Counted from the first letter of the stretch, positions 1-9,566 are shown. The stretch: 64,000 nt of DNA from Ferrimonas sp048263965 (GCF_048263965.1 NZ_JBLXDO010000020.1:12630-76629); one strand, 5' to 3'. Notes: generated by a model not told the origin, from the letters alone. Numbers and translations are program-made.

Positions 1-257
1 CTGATCCTTCCACGCTCAGGGCTGTCACCCAATTCCCCCATCATGCCTGACAGGTTCTGTGGATTGACTTCGACCACATGATTCCCTTTGTCGCGCACCT
101 GGAAGAAGACGCTGATGACCCCAGCGACAAACAGGCCGCCGGCCATATGGCCTGTAAGGGAGATTGACACCAGGGTGGCGACAATGAAAACCAGAGTGAC
201 GACCAGTCCATGGCCGCGTAAGAATCCGTCTCGTGAGGGGGAGAATCGCTCAATCAT
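1..257 (-). CDS. Small membrane protein, 3' end outside the window
   Basis: An open frame runs leftward from an ATG at 257 off the left edge, giving 85 codons without a stop. The start has a GGGAGG ribosome site a few bases upstream. The protein begins MIERFSPSRDGFLRGHG, then has one or two hydrophobic segments (residues about 17-55: LVVTLVFIVATLVSISLTG and GGLFVAGVISVFFQV), then a polar stretch with VRDKGNHVVEVNPQNLSG. No family is recognised. It is probably an inner-membrane protein, and the rest of it must be read in the neighbouring sequence. The reading frame, start and ribosome site are seen directly; the membrane location is inferred from hydrophobicity. Confidence 0.6.
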   Translation of the reverse strand, partial: MIERFSPSRDGFLRGHGLVVTLVFIVATLVSISLTGHMAGGLFVAGVISVFFQVRDKGNHVVEVNPQNLSGMMGELGDSPERGRI

Positions 258-1048
258 GGGCGCCTCCCGGTAGAAAGTGTATTGAGCCTGTCCATAAGCG
301 CCTCGTTACTGCCTGTGAGGATGTAGTTCCATCCTATGCCTGCCATTGGCTCGAAACAATGATTCGGTTATCTCGATGTACGGTTGTGTGATCTTTAGGC
401 TCAATTCGCTGAAAAGGGGATCTTAGCCGTGGTTATTAATGAAAAAATGAGACATTGAATTATAAGGTAAGTGCTTGTTGCTAATGTTAATTGTGTGTTT
501 TTCAATGTTTCCCAATTGGACTTTGCGGCAGGTTCAAAACCACTGAATTTAACAGAAAGGCCCGGGTTGGCTCTTGTGTGGTTGGCGAAAGGTTAACCAG
601 AGGTTGCGCTCGTTGTTGTCTGCGCTCTTTTGGTGCAAGAGTGGGTCCCTTTGCCAGTTGATGCCTGCGCTTGCTTGGGTTGGCCGCCGTTGTTGAAGAT
701 TGCCAAGGAGAGAGCACTGATTGTCATAGAGATGGTCAATGTCTATTGTCAGTGGAAAACGCTGCTTGCAGGGCCTCGAAGAGAGAGGGCGTCAGTGACT
801 TCGGTTGCTTCTGACGCGCAGAGTAAGTTGGATTCACTACTCGGAAAAAGTTTCGCTTAAGTTTGTTGGTAGCGCCACTTAAAAGGCGCTTGGGTTAAGG
901 CCTTCTCTGCTCGTTCGGTTAACGCTGGGCTAACAACTGCCCCCGTAAAGTCACATGAATTGGTGAAAAAATACCGAATATCTCACTGCCGCCATTGAAT
1001 GTGATTTTATGGCTCTCATTTTTCAGAATATTTTGTTGAAGTGAAAAT
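258..1048. other. Intergenic region, no convincing gene
   Basis: About 790 bases between the leftward membrane protein and the rightward TonB receptor. Short open frames exist on both strands (for example 630-860) but none has a good ribosome site or recognisable product. A small inverted repeat with 6-bp arms lies at 871-890 (AGCGCC, 8-base loop, GGCGCT) without a T-run. The stretch from 400 to 520 is AT-rich and could hold the leftward gene's promoter. The only recognisable signal is the Fur-box-like site just beyond it at 1049-1067. Confidence 0.4.
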
Positions 1049-1067
1049 GAAACTGATTATCATTCGC
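1049..1067. promoter_or_regulatory. Candidate Fur box
   Basis: The 19 bases GAAACTGATTATCATTCGC match the Fur consensus palindrome at 14 of 19 positions, including the central TGAT-ATCATT core. It lies 29 bases before the ATG of a siderophore receptor, where an iron-bound Fur repressor would block transcription. The base match is seen directly; Fur control is inferred from the match and the target gene type. Confidence 0.65.
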
Positions 1068-1095
1068 TGCGAATTGTTTGCAGAGGTTTACAAAG

Positions 1096-3522
1096 ATGCA
1101 GTTTCGTTACTCCCTGTTGGCCCTGGCGTGCACCGCGGCCATGATGCCCCAGGTGGCCCTGTCCGCCGAAGAGAAGGCGGATGTCCTGCCAGAGCGAATT
1201 ACCGTCTATGGTCGACAGAACCAAGTGGTGATGAACTCCGGCCTGGCCACCAAGTCCGACATGTCCCTGATGGAAACCCCGGCAGCGGTGGTGGTGATCG
1301 ATAAGGATCTGATTCAGGCACAGGGAGCCGACAACCTGCAGGATCTGGTGCGCAACATCAGCGGCCTGACTCAGTCAGGCAATAACTACGGCATTGGTGA
1401 CAACCTGGTGATCCGTGGCCTGGGTGCCAACTACACCTACGATGGCATGTATGGCGGTGCCGGTCTGGGCAACACCTTTAACCCCACCCGCTCCATGACC
1501 AACGTGGAATCCATCGAGGTGCTCAAGGGGCCAGCCACCGGCCTCTATGGCATGGGCAGTGCCGGCGGGGTGATCAACCTGATTGAGAAAAAGCCTCAGT
1601 TTGAATCCAGCCACGAATTTACCGGCGAAGTCGGTCAGTGGGACACTTACTCCCTGGCCCTGGACAGCACCGCCGCCCTGAGCGACAACACCGCCTACCG
1701 GCTGGTGGCCAAGAGCGCTCGCAGTGATGGCTACCGCGGTGTGGGCACCGATCGTGATGAAGTGTATGCCTCTCTGAAAGGCTTGCTGAGCGACGATCAG
1801 GACCTGCTGTTCTCCGTGGCCTACATCAAAGACGCCATCGCGGTGGACTCCATCGGCCACCCGATCCGCATCTACAACGCCGAGTCCACCGGCGGCAAGC
1901 TGGCGGACGAGGTGACCTGGGAAGACCTCATCAACGATCCTAACGGCGTTGGCTTGCAACTGACCGACGAACAGCGTCAGCAACTGGCGGATTCCCTGGC
2001 CTCCGGTGACGGCCTGGAGCCTGTCGATCTGGGGGACTCCAATCTCATCTCCCCCATGGCCAGGGACAACGAGGGTGAGGAGCTCAGATTTAAGCTGACC
2101 CATAATATCCACTTCACTCCGGAGCTGTTCCTCAACCAGCAACTGCAGTATCGCAACTACGACAGTGGTTTTGCTCGCCAGACCGGTGCCTACAACTACG
2201 TTTACTGGAATCGCCGTGGCACCATCAACGCCGATCCTCGTGCCCCTCTGGTGGAAGACGGCGTGCTCTACCCCTATGCGGCCCGACGTCAGGAGTACCG
2301 TAAAGTGGAGGCGGATGAGTCCTCCTGGCAGTACTTCGCCGACCTGCGTTATGACTTCAGCCTGGGGGAGATCGACAACGAGCTGTTGGTCAACGCCAAC
2401 TACGAAGACCGAGATATTCGCTTCAAGCAGTACTCCATCTATGACGCCGACAAGGTGATCAAAAACTCCGATGGAGAGGTGATCTACCAGGGTCAGCTGC
2501 CCTACATCTATGATTTGCGTAACCCCAATTGGGGCGATGGCAGCTTCGAAGATTATGATCCCCTGATGACCGCCAACTACAACAAGACCGTCAGCGCCTG
2601 GGGCGTGGGCATTCAGCATGTGGCTTACCTGGACTGGGGCCTGACCACCCGTATCGGCGTGGCCTTTAACGAGATTGAGCAAAGCTACGAGCATTTCGGT
2701 GTGGACTCGCGCTACAGTGCCAGTCGCGCCCAGCCCACTCCGGAGCAGGATACCAAGGACAGTGGCGTCACCTACAACCTGGGTGTGACCTATATGCCGA
2801 CCGACAATCTGTCGTTGTTCATCAACCACTCCAAGGGACGCACCGCTTACAGCATCCTGGGCAGCGTTGCCGGAGATGACACTGATCGCAAGGACTCCGA
2901 GTCCATCAGCAATGACTTCGGTATCCGTTATAAAGGTTTTGATGATCAGTTGCTGGCGTCCCTGGTGGTGTTCGAAAGCTCCCGCACCAACCTGCGTTTC
3001 ACTAATCCCCTCTACGACGAGGGTGTGACCGGTCCCGAAGTTCCCCAGTACCTGTATGACGGAGAGGAGGAGACCAAGGGGGTGGAGCTGGACATGAACG
3101 CCCACCTGAATGAGCAGTGGAAGCTCAACATCAACGCCATGTACCAGGATGCCCGCGATAAGAAGGACCCAACCCGCAGCACCTACGACGTGCCTCAGAA
3201 AGGGGTGCCGAAGGTGACCGCCAGTGCTTGGGTGACCTACGACGCGCTGTGGTTCAACCTGAATCAGCCCCTGAGTCTGAGCCTGGGCGCCGCCTACGTG
3301 GATGAGCGTAGCACCCACTCCAGCGCATTCGGTATCCCTGACGGTCATGTGCCTGCTTACACTAAGGTGGATGCGGCGATCGCCTATGATGCCGGTGACT
3401 GGAAGCTGCAGGCGAACCTGGACAACCTGTTTGACGAGACCTACTACGAGAAGGCGATGTTCCTCGGCGGTATGCCTGGCGAAGAGCGCAACTTCAGCCT
3501 GAGTCTGACTTACCGTCTCTAA
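1096..3522 (+). CDS. TonB-dependent siderophore receptor
   Basis: Outer-membrane ferric-siderophore receptor of 808 residues, a usual length for the family. The ATG at 1096 follows a GAGG site by nine bases and begins a clear signal peptide (residues 1-24, cleavage near ALSA-EE); a TTG 18 bases upstream in the same frame has no such support. The mature N-terminus carries a TonB-box-like ERITVYG at about residues 33-39. Next come a plug domain (about 50-165, with VVIDKDLIQAQGADNLQDLV and IEVLKGPATGLYGMGSAGGV) and a beta-barrel ending in FSLSLTYRL. A Fur-like box precedes it, so iron-starvation expression is likely. The siderophore cannot be told from sequence alone. A terminator follows directly. 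Confidence 0.93.
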   Translation: MQFRYSLLALACTAAMMPQVALSAEEKADVLPERITVYGRQNQVVMNSGLATKSDMSLMETPAAVVVIDKDLIQAQGADNLQDLVRNISGLTQSGNNYGIGDNLVIRGLGANYTYDGMYGGAGLGNTFNPTRSMTNVESIEVLKGPATGLYGMGSAGGVINLIEKKPQFESSHEFTGEVGQWDTYSLALDSTAALSDNTAYRLVAKSARSDGYRGVGTDRDEVYASLKGLLSDDQDLLFSVAYIKDAIAVDSIGHPIRIYNAESTGGKLADEVTWEDLINDPNGVGLQLTDEQRQQLADSLASGDGLEPVDLGDSNLISPMARDNEGEELRFKLTHNIHFTPELFLNQQLQYRNYDSGFARQTGAYNYVYWNRRGTINADPRAPLVEDGVLYPYAARRQEYRKVEADESSWQYFADLRYDFSLGEIDNELLVNANYEDRDIRFKQYSIYDADKVIKNSDGEVIYQGQLPYIYDLRNPNWGDGSFEDYDPLMTANYNKTVSAWGVGIQHVAYLDWGLTTRIGVAFNEIEQSYEHFGVDSRYSASRAQPTPEQDTKDSGVTYNLGVTYMPTDNLSLFINHSKGRTAYSILGSVAGDDTDRKDSESISNDFGIRYKGFDDQLLASLVVFESSRTNLRFTNPLYDEGVTGPEVPQYLYDGEEETKGVELDMNAHLNEQWKLNINAMYQDARDKKDPTRSTYDVPQKGVPKVTASAWVTYDALWFNLNQPLSLSLGAAYVDERSTHSSAFGIPDGHVPAYTKVDAAIAYDAGDWKLQANLDNLFDETYYEKAMFLGGMPGEERNFSLSLTYRL

Positions 3523-3540
3523 GCTGCGGACTGAATGAGA

Positions 3541-3568
3541 AGGGGAGCCATTGGGCTCCCCTTTGTTA
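3541..3568. terminator. Bidirectional rho-independent terminator
   Basis: A 9-bp stem (AGGGGAGCC and GGCTCCCCT, loop ATTG) at 3541-3562 is followed by a T-rich tail. It ends the siderophore receptor gene. It lies against the stop codon of the converging hydrolase gene (3566), so it probably serves both strands. Confidence 0.75.
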
Positions 3569-4747
3569 TTTCAGCCTGGCGGTTCTGCTTTGGCTGTCGG
3601 TTGTGGCCATCACCGAATCTATTTGCGTCTCCAGTTCCGGGTAGTAGGGGTTCCAGCTGAGCCTGGCCACCATCTGCCCCGGTTCTTTGGAGCCCCAGGC
3701 GCCGTACCACAGCTGCGGGTTTTGGGGGCATGCCGCCTCCAGCTGTTCACTCTGGCCATTGTCACAGATGCGGTGACTACCCTGACGGCCGTAGTAGTGG
3801 TTGTCGGGCCGAAACAGCACACTCATGTGGGCGATGCTGGCGATCCGCTGCTTTGGCAGCCGTCCGGGCAGGGCGGTGATTCTGGGCAGGGGCGTTTCCA
3901 GTTCGCCATACCACACCAACCGACTTCCGGGATGGACAAAGTGGCTCTGAAACAGTGACAGCACCCCTTGGGGGGCAATCACGCTGTCGGCGCCGCTGAT
4001 GGTCACCAATGCGGGGCGATCAAACCCCTTGCGGGCCAGGGCGTCGCGGACCTGCACCGAACTTTGGTAGTAGAGGGCGGCGCCGTGCATGGTCAGCGAC
4101 TCGTAGCGGTAGTAATTGGTTTCCGGGTCCAGGTTGGCCCAGGTCACCAGCCAGTCCAGGTAGGGTGAGAGGGCGGTGGTTTTAAACCTGGGCTCGAACC
4201 CGGGGGAGAACAGCAGCAAACCCTCAACCCTGGAATTATCTATGGCTTCGGTGGTGACCAGATTGGCGCCGGTGGAGAAGCCCCCCAACCACAACTCGTC
4301 CACCTGGTCGCTCAGCAGTTTGGTGTGGTGAGCCACGGCACGGTTCCAGCCCTCCAGGCTGGCCAGCTGCAGATCCGCCGGCCTGCTGCCGTGGCCCGGC
4401 AGCAGCAGGGTTCGCACCAAAAAGCCACGGCTTGCCAGGCTCTGGGCGATGTCTTCGAAGTAGGCGGGTGAATCGCTCAGGCCGTGCACCAGCAATATTC
4501 CACGCCTGGTTTCCCCTTGGGGGATCACCTCGAAAGGGGTGTTGGCCTCTATCTCTGCCAGGGTATCCCCGGAGACAAAGACGCGGTTGTTCATCAGCCA
4601 CTGTCGGGTCTCCTCCCGATAGGCATCGAAGCTGGCTTGTTCAAAATCGGGTAGGGATGAGGAGGCTTGGTAACTCTGACCCCGGGGCGTTTGAATACAG
4701 GCCAGCAACAGCAGGGTGGCGGCAATGGGCAACAGCAGTCTGAGCAA
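3566..4747 (-). CDS. Alpha/beta-hydrolase lipoprotein
   Basis: Serine hydrolase fold with visible nucleophile elbow GFSTG, an oxyanion/HG region LLVHGLSDSPAYF, a candidate acid in SGADSVIAP and a candidate catalytic His in SIAHMSVLF. The open frame could begin at a GTG at 4837. However, the TTG at 4747 has CGGAG eight bases upstream and gives a textbook lipoprotein signal, MLRLLLPIAATLLLLAC, with lipobox LLAC. That start is preferred (393 residues). The protein would be tethered to a periplasmic membrane face. It converges on a siderophore receptor, so cleavage of ester or lactone bonds in siderophores (the role of Fes/IroE-type esterases) is possible, but nothing in the sequence proves the substrate. 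Confidence 0.8.
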   Translation of the reverse strand: MLRLLLPIAATLLLLACIQTPRGQSYQASSSLPDFEQASFDAYREETRQWLMNNRVFVSGDTLAEIEANTPFEVIPQGETRRGILLVHGLSDSPAYFEDIAQSLASRGFLVRTLLLPGHGSRPADLQLASLEGWNRAVAHHTKLLSDQVDELWLGGFSTGANLVTTEAIDNSRVEGLLLFSPGFEPRFKTTALSPYLDWLVTWANLDPETNYYRYESLTMHGAALYYQSSVQVRDALARKGFDRPALVTISGADSVIAPQGVLSLFQSHFVHPGSRLVWYGELETPLPRITALPGRLPKQRIASIAHMSVLFRPDNHYYGRQGSHRICDNGQSEQLEAACPQNPQLWYGAWGSKEPGQMVARLSWNPYYPELETQIDSVMATTDSQSRTARLK

Positions 4748-4987
4748 GGGATGAACTCCGTATTGGCAATATCCACCTATCCTACGCAAACCTCCCTCAT
4801 CGGTGCCAGCCGGTAAAGTAACCAGTGTTTTCAGCACTCTCAGAGACGGGTGTGAGGCAGTGCGGGCGCGCGGATCAAAAAAGAAATCACACGAATTAAA
4901 AGATCGTCATAACTTTTGATTTCGATCATGGGAATGCGGTATTACGATCATAAAATACTTCATACTTTTCTGGGGGAGTTGGATTGT

Positions 4988-5905
4988 ATGAGGTTTTGCC
5001 ACACGATATCAGTGGTTTCTGCTGTCTTGTCGATGACAGTGCAGGCGGGGGTTCAGTTGGACAACTGCGGTGAAACCTTGAAGTTGGCTGCGCCGGCTCA
5101 ACGGGTCATCGCCATGAATCAGCACGCCAGCGAAGCGCTGCTGACCCTGGGGCTGGCGCCCCAGATGATAGGTACCGCCTATCAGGATGATGAGATACGC
5201 CCTGATCTCAAAGCCAACTATGACGCCATCCCTCGCCTGAGTCGTGAGTATCCCAGCCCGGAGCAGGTGCTGCTGTCCGGTACCGATCTGGTGGTCGGCG
5301 GCTTCGCCAGCGCCTTTCGTGCCATGGGCATAGGCTCGCGGGAGATCTGGCATGGGCGGGGAATTCCCACCTACCTGTTTGAATCCGCCTGTCGCCCCGA
5401 GGGAGTCAGTATCGAGGCGCTCTACCTGGATATGCTCAATCTTGGGCGTCTCACCGGTCGGGAGAGCGAGGCCAAAGCCTGGGTACAAGGTCAACGGGCC
5501 AGGCTGGCGGCATTGGCAGAGAGCCAGGGGCGCCGCCCTCGGGTGCTGCTGTGGCTGCGCGAATACCAACTGCCCTATGTGGCCGGTTGCTGCGGTGTGG
5601 GCAATCTGATCATCGAAGCGGCCGGTGGCATCAATGTGGCCGCAGAGATAGGTCGTCCCTGGGGGCACCTCTCCTGGGAAGCGGTGGCGGCGGCCCAGCC
5701 GGACCTGATTCTGATGGTGGACTCCAACTGGTCTCCCTATGAGAAAAAGTGGCAGGCCCTGGCCACTCACCCCCTGTTATCCCGATTGACGGCGGTGCGT
5801 CAGCAGCAACTGGCCACCTTGGCGTTCTCCGAAGTGGTCGGCGGCGTTCGCCTGCTCGATGGCATCGAGCGCCTGCACCACACCATAGTGGAGTGGCGGG
5901 GATGA
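4988..5905 (+). CDS. ABC transporter periplasmic binding protein (BtuF/FecB type)
   Basis: Periplasmic binding protein of the iron/cobalamin/heme class (PF01497-like), 305 residues. The chosen ATG at 4988 follows GGGGGAG by nine bases and starts a signal peptide (MRFCHTISVVSAVLSMTVQAG). Earlier in-frame starts would place about 24 non-signal residues in front. Recognisable stretches are RVIAMNQHASEALLTLGLAPQ, SPEQVLLSGTDLVVGGFASAF and AAQPDLILM. The next gene overlaps by four bases, starting an operon of permease, ATPase, TonB receptor and PIG-L-like protein. The ligand could be a siderophore, heme, cobalamin or another metal complex. No cobalamin riboswitch fits in the roughly 240 bases upstream, which argues mildly against cobalamin. 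Confidence 0.88.
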   Translation: MRFCHTISVVSAVLSMTVQAGVQLDNCGETLKLAAPAQRVIAMNQHASEALLTLGLAPQMIGTAYQDDEIRPDLKANYDAIPRLSREYPSPEQVLLSGTDLVVGGFASAFRAMGIGSREIWHGRGIPTYLFESACRPEGVSIEALYLDMLNLGRLTGRESEAKAWVQGQRARLAALAESQGRRPRVLLWLREYQLPYVAGCCGVGNLIIEAAGGINVAAEIGRPWGHLSWEAVAAAQPDLILMVDSNWSPYEKKWQALATHPLLSRLTAVRQQQLATLAFSEVVGGVRLLDGIERLHHTIVEWRG

Positions 5906-6900
5906 GGGCGGCAGTGATTCGATTCAAGGCTGCACCAGGCCCGCTGTTGATGCTGGCGCTGCCCCTGGCGCTGATGTGGGGCCTGAGCCGGGGGGCGGTG
6001 CCCTTGAGTCTGGAGCAGATCTGGCTGGCCCTTTCCGGCGATCCCGACTCCGCCTTGGTCCGCATCGTACTGCTGGAGATGCGCCTGCCCAGGGCCCTGC
6101 TGGCGGCTCTGGTGGGGGCGGCCCTGTCTGTGGCCGGGGTACTGACCCAGACCCTGGTCCGTAATCCCCTGGCGGATCCCTACCTGCTGGGGGTAGCCAA
6201 TGGCGCCGCCCTGGCGGCGGTGACCGGACTGACCCTGGGCTGGTGGCTGCCGGTGCCTGTGCTGGCGGTCGTTGGCGGTGCCCTGGCCTTTGTCCTGGTA
6301 ATGCTGGTGGCCAGCCATCCCAGGCTGTCGCTGTCGCCCTATCCGCTGATTCTCTGCGGCGTGGCCATCAGCGCCCTGGGGGCGTCGCTGACCACCCTGA
6401 TGATGCTGCTCGGGGATGAGCGTGCCCTGGGCCAGATCCTGCGTTGGTTGATGGGGTCTCTGGCCGGGGCGGATTGGCAAAGACTGCTGCCCCTGGCGCT
6501 GCTGCTGCCCCCCTTGATGTGGTGGCTTTGTCGCCGCGCCGGGGTGCTGGACTTGATGTTGCTGGGCCAGGACAAGGCCCGCTCCCTTGGGGTGAACCTG
6601 CAATCTGAGCGCCGGGGGATGGCGTTGGCGATTCTGCTGCTGACCGCACTGTCGGTGGCGGCGGCTGGCGCGGTGAGCTTTGTGGGGCTGTTGGTGCCTC
6701 ATCTGGCGCGGATGTGGGTCGGGGCTCCCCACCGCATTCTGTTGCCCATTGCGGCGCTGCTGGGTGCCCTGATCACCCTGTTGGTGGATGGTCTGTGCCG
6801 GGTGCTGCTGGCACCGGAAGAACTGCCTTTGTCCGTGCCCATGGCGGTGATGACGGTGCCTTTGATTCTGTTGCTGATTCGCAGGCAGGCCCATGCTTGA
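5902..6900 (+). CDS. FecCD-family ABC permease
   Basis: Inner-membrane permease of 332 residues, usual for the FecCD/BtuC family, with about nine or ten membrane segments. The ATG at 5902 overlaps the stop of the binding protein (ATGA), so translation is probably coupled. Family signatures are visible: NPLADPYLLGVANGAALAAV near residue 80 and VSFVGLLVPHLARMWVGAPHR near 260. It is likely to form the homodimeric channel with the ATPase whose gene overlaps its own 3' end. The substrate is shared with the rest of the operon and unidentified. Confidence 0.93.
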   Translation: MRAAVIRFKAAPGPLLMLALPLALMWGLSRGAVPLSLEQIWLALSGDPDSALVRIVLLEMRLPRALLAALVGAALSVAGVLTQTLVRNPLADPYLLGVANGAALAAVTGLTLGWWLPVPVLAVVGGALAFVLVMLVASHPRLSLSPYPLILCGVAISALGASLTTLMMLLGDERALGQILRWLMGSLAGADWQRLLPLALLLPPLMWWLCRRAGVLDLMLLGQDKARSLGVNLQSERRGMALAILLLTALSVAAAGAVSFVGLLVPHLARMWVGAPHRILLPIAALLGALITLLVDGLCRVLLAPEELPLSVPMAVMTVPLILLLIRRQAHA

Positions 6901-7636
6901 GCTTAACCAACTGAAGGTCGCCCGTGATGGCGACACCCTGGTCAAGGCGCTGTCGGCCACCCTGGAGCCCGGCCAGTGGCTGGGGCTGCTCGGGGCCAAT
7001 GGCTGCGGTAAAACCACCCTGCTGAAATCCATCGCCGGGCTCTGGCCTCTGACAGAGGGGCAGGTGAGTTATGCCGGAGCCTGCCTGACCAGCATGCGTC
7101 CCCTGGCCCGCGCCGAGCGGGTGGCCATCCTGGTCCAGCATAATGGCCCCACCGGCGGTTTGACCGTGGAGCAGGCCGTGGCCCTGGGTGCCAGCCCGTT
7201 GCGGGGGGCCTGTCCCGATGCCCTGGAGCAGGTACTTCTGGAGTGCGAGCTTGACGACTTGCGTCGCCGGCCCCTTGAGCAGCTCTCCGGAGGCCAGTTG
7301 CAGCGCACCATGATCGCCCAGTCTCTGTTGCAGCAAGCGCCGCTGCTGCTGCTTGATGAGCCCGCCAACCATCTGGATATCTATCACCTGTACAACATTC
7401 TGGAACGCATCCGTGCCCGGGGTACCACAGTGGTGGCCAGCTTCCACGACATGAACCTGGCGGCCCAATGGTGTGATGCCTTGCTGCTGCTGGGGGAGGG
7501 CCGGGTGCTGGGCTACGGCAGTGCCAAGCAGGTTCTGACCCCGGACAAGTTGCGTCAGGCGTTTCGGGTGAACACCGACATTCACATTGGCACCGACGGC
7601 CAGCGCCGGGTGCAGATTTTGGGCCCGGCCCGATAA
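6893..7636 (+). CDS. ABC transporter ATPase (BtuD/FepC type)
   Basis: ATP-binding subunit of 247 residues, starting inside the permease gene (8-base overlap). The Walker A motif GANGCGKTT lies near residues 34-42, the signature LSGGQLQR near 137, Walker B LLLLDEP near 155 and the switch histidine in ASFHDMN near 182. All catalytic residues are present. It would energise uptake through the permease encoded just upstream. A gap of only 18 bases separates it from the TonB-dependent receptor, consistent with one transcript. Confidence 0.93.
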   Translation: MLELNQLKVARDGDTLVKALSATLEPGQWLGLLGANGCGKTTLLKSIAGLWPLTEGQVSYAGACLTSMRPLARAERVAILVQHNGPTGGLTVEQAVALGASPLRGACPDALEQVLLECELDDLRRRPLEQLSGGQLQRTMIAQSLLQQAPLLLLDEPANHLDIYHLYNILERIRARGTTVVASFHDMNLAAQWCDALLLLGEGRVLGYGSAKQVLTPDKLRQAFRVNTDIHIGTDGQRRVQILGPAR

Positions 7637-7654
7637 CCATTATTAGGAGAGAAG

Positions 7655-9556
7655 ATGCTGACCGCACTGTTGTTGGCGGCCCCCATGGGCGCCGCTATTG
7701 AGGTGGATGAAGTACTGACTGTGGAGCATCGCTCCCTCGAGGAGAACCTGGCCTGGGATCAGGCGGGGCTGGGAGCCGAGCTGGTGGTGGTGGAACGCGC
7801 CCAGTTCGAAAGCATCGTCGAGGGGGACATCAACACCCTGCTCAGCCAGTTTGTGCCTGGTCTGTTTGCCACCTCGGCCCGGGGCCGCTACGACGGCGGT
7901 TACCACTCGCTGCAAGGGTCGCGTAAGCAGGATATCTTGTGGCTCATCGATGGCAACCGCATCAACAACCGACTCTATGGTGGCATCTACCTGGACAGCC
8001 TCAACCCCAATGTTATCGAGCGCATCGAGGTGCTCAAGGGCGGCCAGGGGGTGATCTTCGGTACCGAAGCGGTGGCCGGGGTGGTGAACATTGTCACCCG
8101 AAACTACCAGGGGGAAACCGAGGGCTCGGTGACAGTGGGCGGGGATACCCTGCCCAGCGGCAGCGGCTCGGTGTTCTACACCACCGCCATCGAGGATCTC
8201 GAGCTGTCCCTGTTCGGCTCGGTGACCGCCAGTGAGGGGTTCCAGCTGTGGAAGGATGAGGACTATCACTGGACCGCCGCCGGCGACAAGAAGCGTGGCT
8301 ACCAGGTGGCCAATGCGGGCACCAAGCTGCGCTGGCTGATGGGGGACGCCAGTCAGCTGACTCTGCTGGCCCAGTACAACTACGGGGATCTGGAGCGGCT
8401 GCGCACCTACGCCACCGTGGACAGCGCCAATGTGCGCAAGGAGCAGATCTACACCCTGGAGTATCAGTACACCCCATCGGACAGACTTCAGCTGCTGGCC
8501 AAGGGTTACTACCACGGCTGGGACAGCTACTACACCCGCATCGACCAGAACGAGGTGGGAGAGCGCATCGTGTTGGATGACGACAGCTATTGGGGGTTCG
8601 AGGACTTTGGCCTGAAACTCTCCGCCAAGCTGCTGATGGAGGGCGGCAGCAGCTGGCTGGTGGGCGGCGAGCTGCAATCCTACCGGGGCGAAGACGAGGT
8701 GATGGAGTTCGTCAGCGACACCGAAACCGTCCAGTCCCTGTTTGCCCAGTATCGCCCCAGGCTGGCGGTTCTGCCGGATACCTCCCTGGCCCTGGGCTTG
8801 AGATACAGCGATATCGACTCCGCCGGTGACAGCCTCAACTGGAGCGCCGGAGGCGAGCATCAGCTGGCCGACCAGTGGCGGGTACGAGCGTCTGCCGGCA
8901 CCGGCTTCCGCCTGCCCAATGCGGACGAGCTCTACTCTGTCGAGCGGGAGGGCGGCCTGATTGGCAATCCGGAACTGGATCCTGAGCAGAGCCTCAATCT
9001 CAATCTGGGCCTGACCTGGAGTGACCCCCAATGGCTGGTGGAGCCCACCCTGTTCTGGCGCCGGGTGGAAGACCTGATTGGGGTCAAGGGCAATCGCTAT
9101 CAGAACCTGGATCAGGAGGTGGAGACCCAGGGGGCCGAACTGTTGATGCGTTGGACCCCCAGTGCCCTGTGGCAGTGGCAGGCCAACGTCACCTATGCCG
9201 ACAGCAGCGAGAAGGGCAGTTCCGAGCAGATTGAGGAGGTGCCACGCTGGCTGGGCAGCACCCGCATCGAACACACCCCCAGGGATCACATCGGCCTTTA
9301 CCTGCACCTCTCCTACACCGGCGAATTCACCGACTATGGCACCGAGGCGGGGGATTACTGGTTGCTGGAGCTGGGGGGCAGCTACCAGTGGGGCGAGCAC
9401 CACAAGCTGCAGCTTCGGTTGGAGAACGCCCTGGACGAGGAGTACGCCGCCAGTGTGTTTAATCCCGGTTCGTCGGTGCCGGAGTCTGAGCGCGGCCCCA
9501 AGCAGACCCTTGGGGTGCCGCGTAACCTGCAACTGAGCTACCAATATCGCTTCTGA
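7655..9556 (+). CDS. TonB-dependent receptor (BtuB-like)
   Basis: Outer-membrane receptor of 633 residues, in the size class of BtuB and heme/metallophore receptors. AGGAGA precedes the ATG. The signal peptide is unusually short and lacks the normal positive charges (MLTALLLAAPMGA), so an odd N-terminus or different export should be borne in mind. The plug domain contains GGYHSLQGSRKQDILWLIDG and IERIEVLKGGQGVIFGTEAV; the barrel follows and ends LQLSYQYRF with the usual terminal aromatic residue. It lies between the inner-membrane ABC transporter genes and the PIG-L-like gene, so the same ligand probably crosses the outer membrane here. Confidence 0.92.
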   Translation: MLTALLLAAPMGAAIEVDEVLTVEHRSLEENLAWDQAGLGAELVVVERAQFESIVEGDINTLLSQFVPGLFATSARGRYDGGYHSLQGSRKQDILWLIDGNRINNRLYGGIYLDSLNPNVIERIEVLKGGQGVIFGTEAVAGVVNIVTRNYQGETEGSVTVGGDTLPSGSGSVFYTTAIEDLELSLFGSVTASEGFQLWKDEDYHWTAAGDKKRGYQVANAGTKLRWLMGDASQLTLLAQYNYGDLERLRTYATVDSANVRKEQIYTLEYQYTPSDRLQLLAKGYYHGWDSYYTRIDQNEVGERIVLDDDSYWGFEDFGLKLSAKLLMEGGSSWLVGGELQSYRGEDEVMEFVSDTETVQSLFAQYRPRLAVLPDTSLALGLRYSDIDSAGDSLNWSAGGEHQLADQWRVRASAGTGFRLPNADELYSVEREGGLIGNPELDPEQSLNLNLGLTWSDPQWLVEPTLFWRRVEDLIGVKGNRYQNLDQEVETQGAELLMRWTPSALWQWQANVTYADSSEKGSSEQIEEVPRWLGSTRIEHTPRDHIGLYLHLSYTGEFTDYGTEAGDYWLLELGGSYQWGEHHKLQLRLENALDEEYAASVFNPGSSVPESERGPKQTLGVPRNLQLSYQYRF

Positions 9557-9566
9557 GGATGAGACT

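Noticed and set aside
502..717. 71-residue minus-strand open frame in the same gap
   Set aside because: It overlaps the other weak frame, has no start signal and no similarity pattern.
630..860. 76-residue open frame before the siderophore receptor
   Set aside because: No ribosome site, no recognisable motif and low-quality composition; the small hairpin after it has no T-run. More likely chance.
1375..3348. Long antisense open frame (657 codons) across the siderophore receptor
   Set aside because: Frame-shadow of a high-GC gene; the sense frame has complete TonB-receptor signatures.
4748..4987. Cobalamin riboswitch before the binding-protein gene
   Set aside because: About 240 bases partly occupied by the divergent promoter; the conserved B12-box sequence was not seen.
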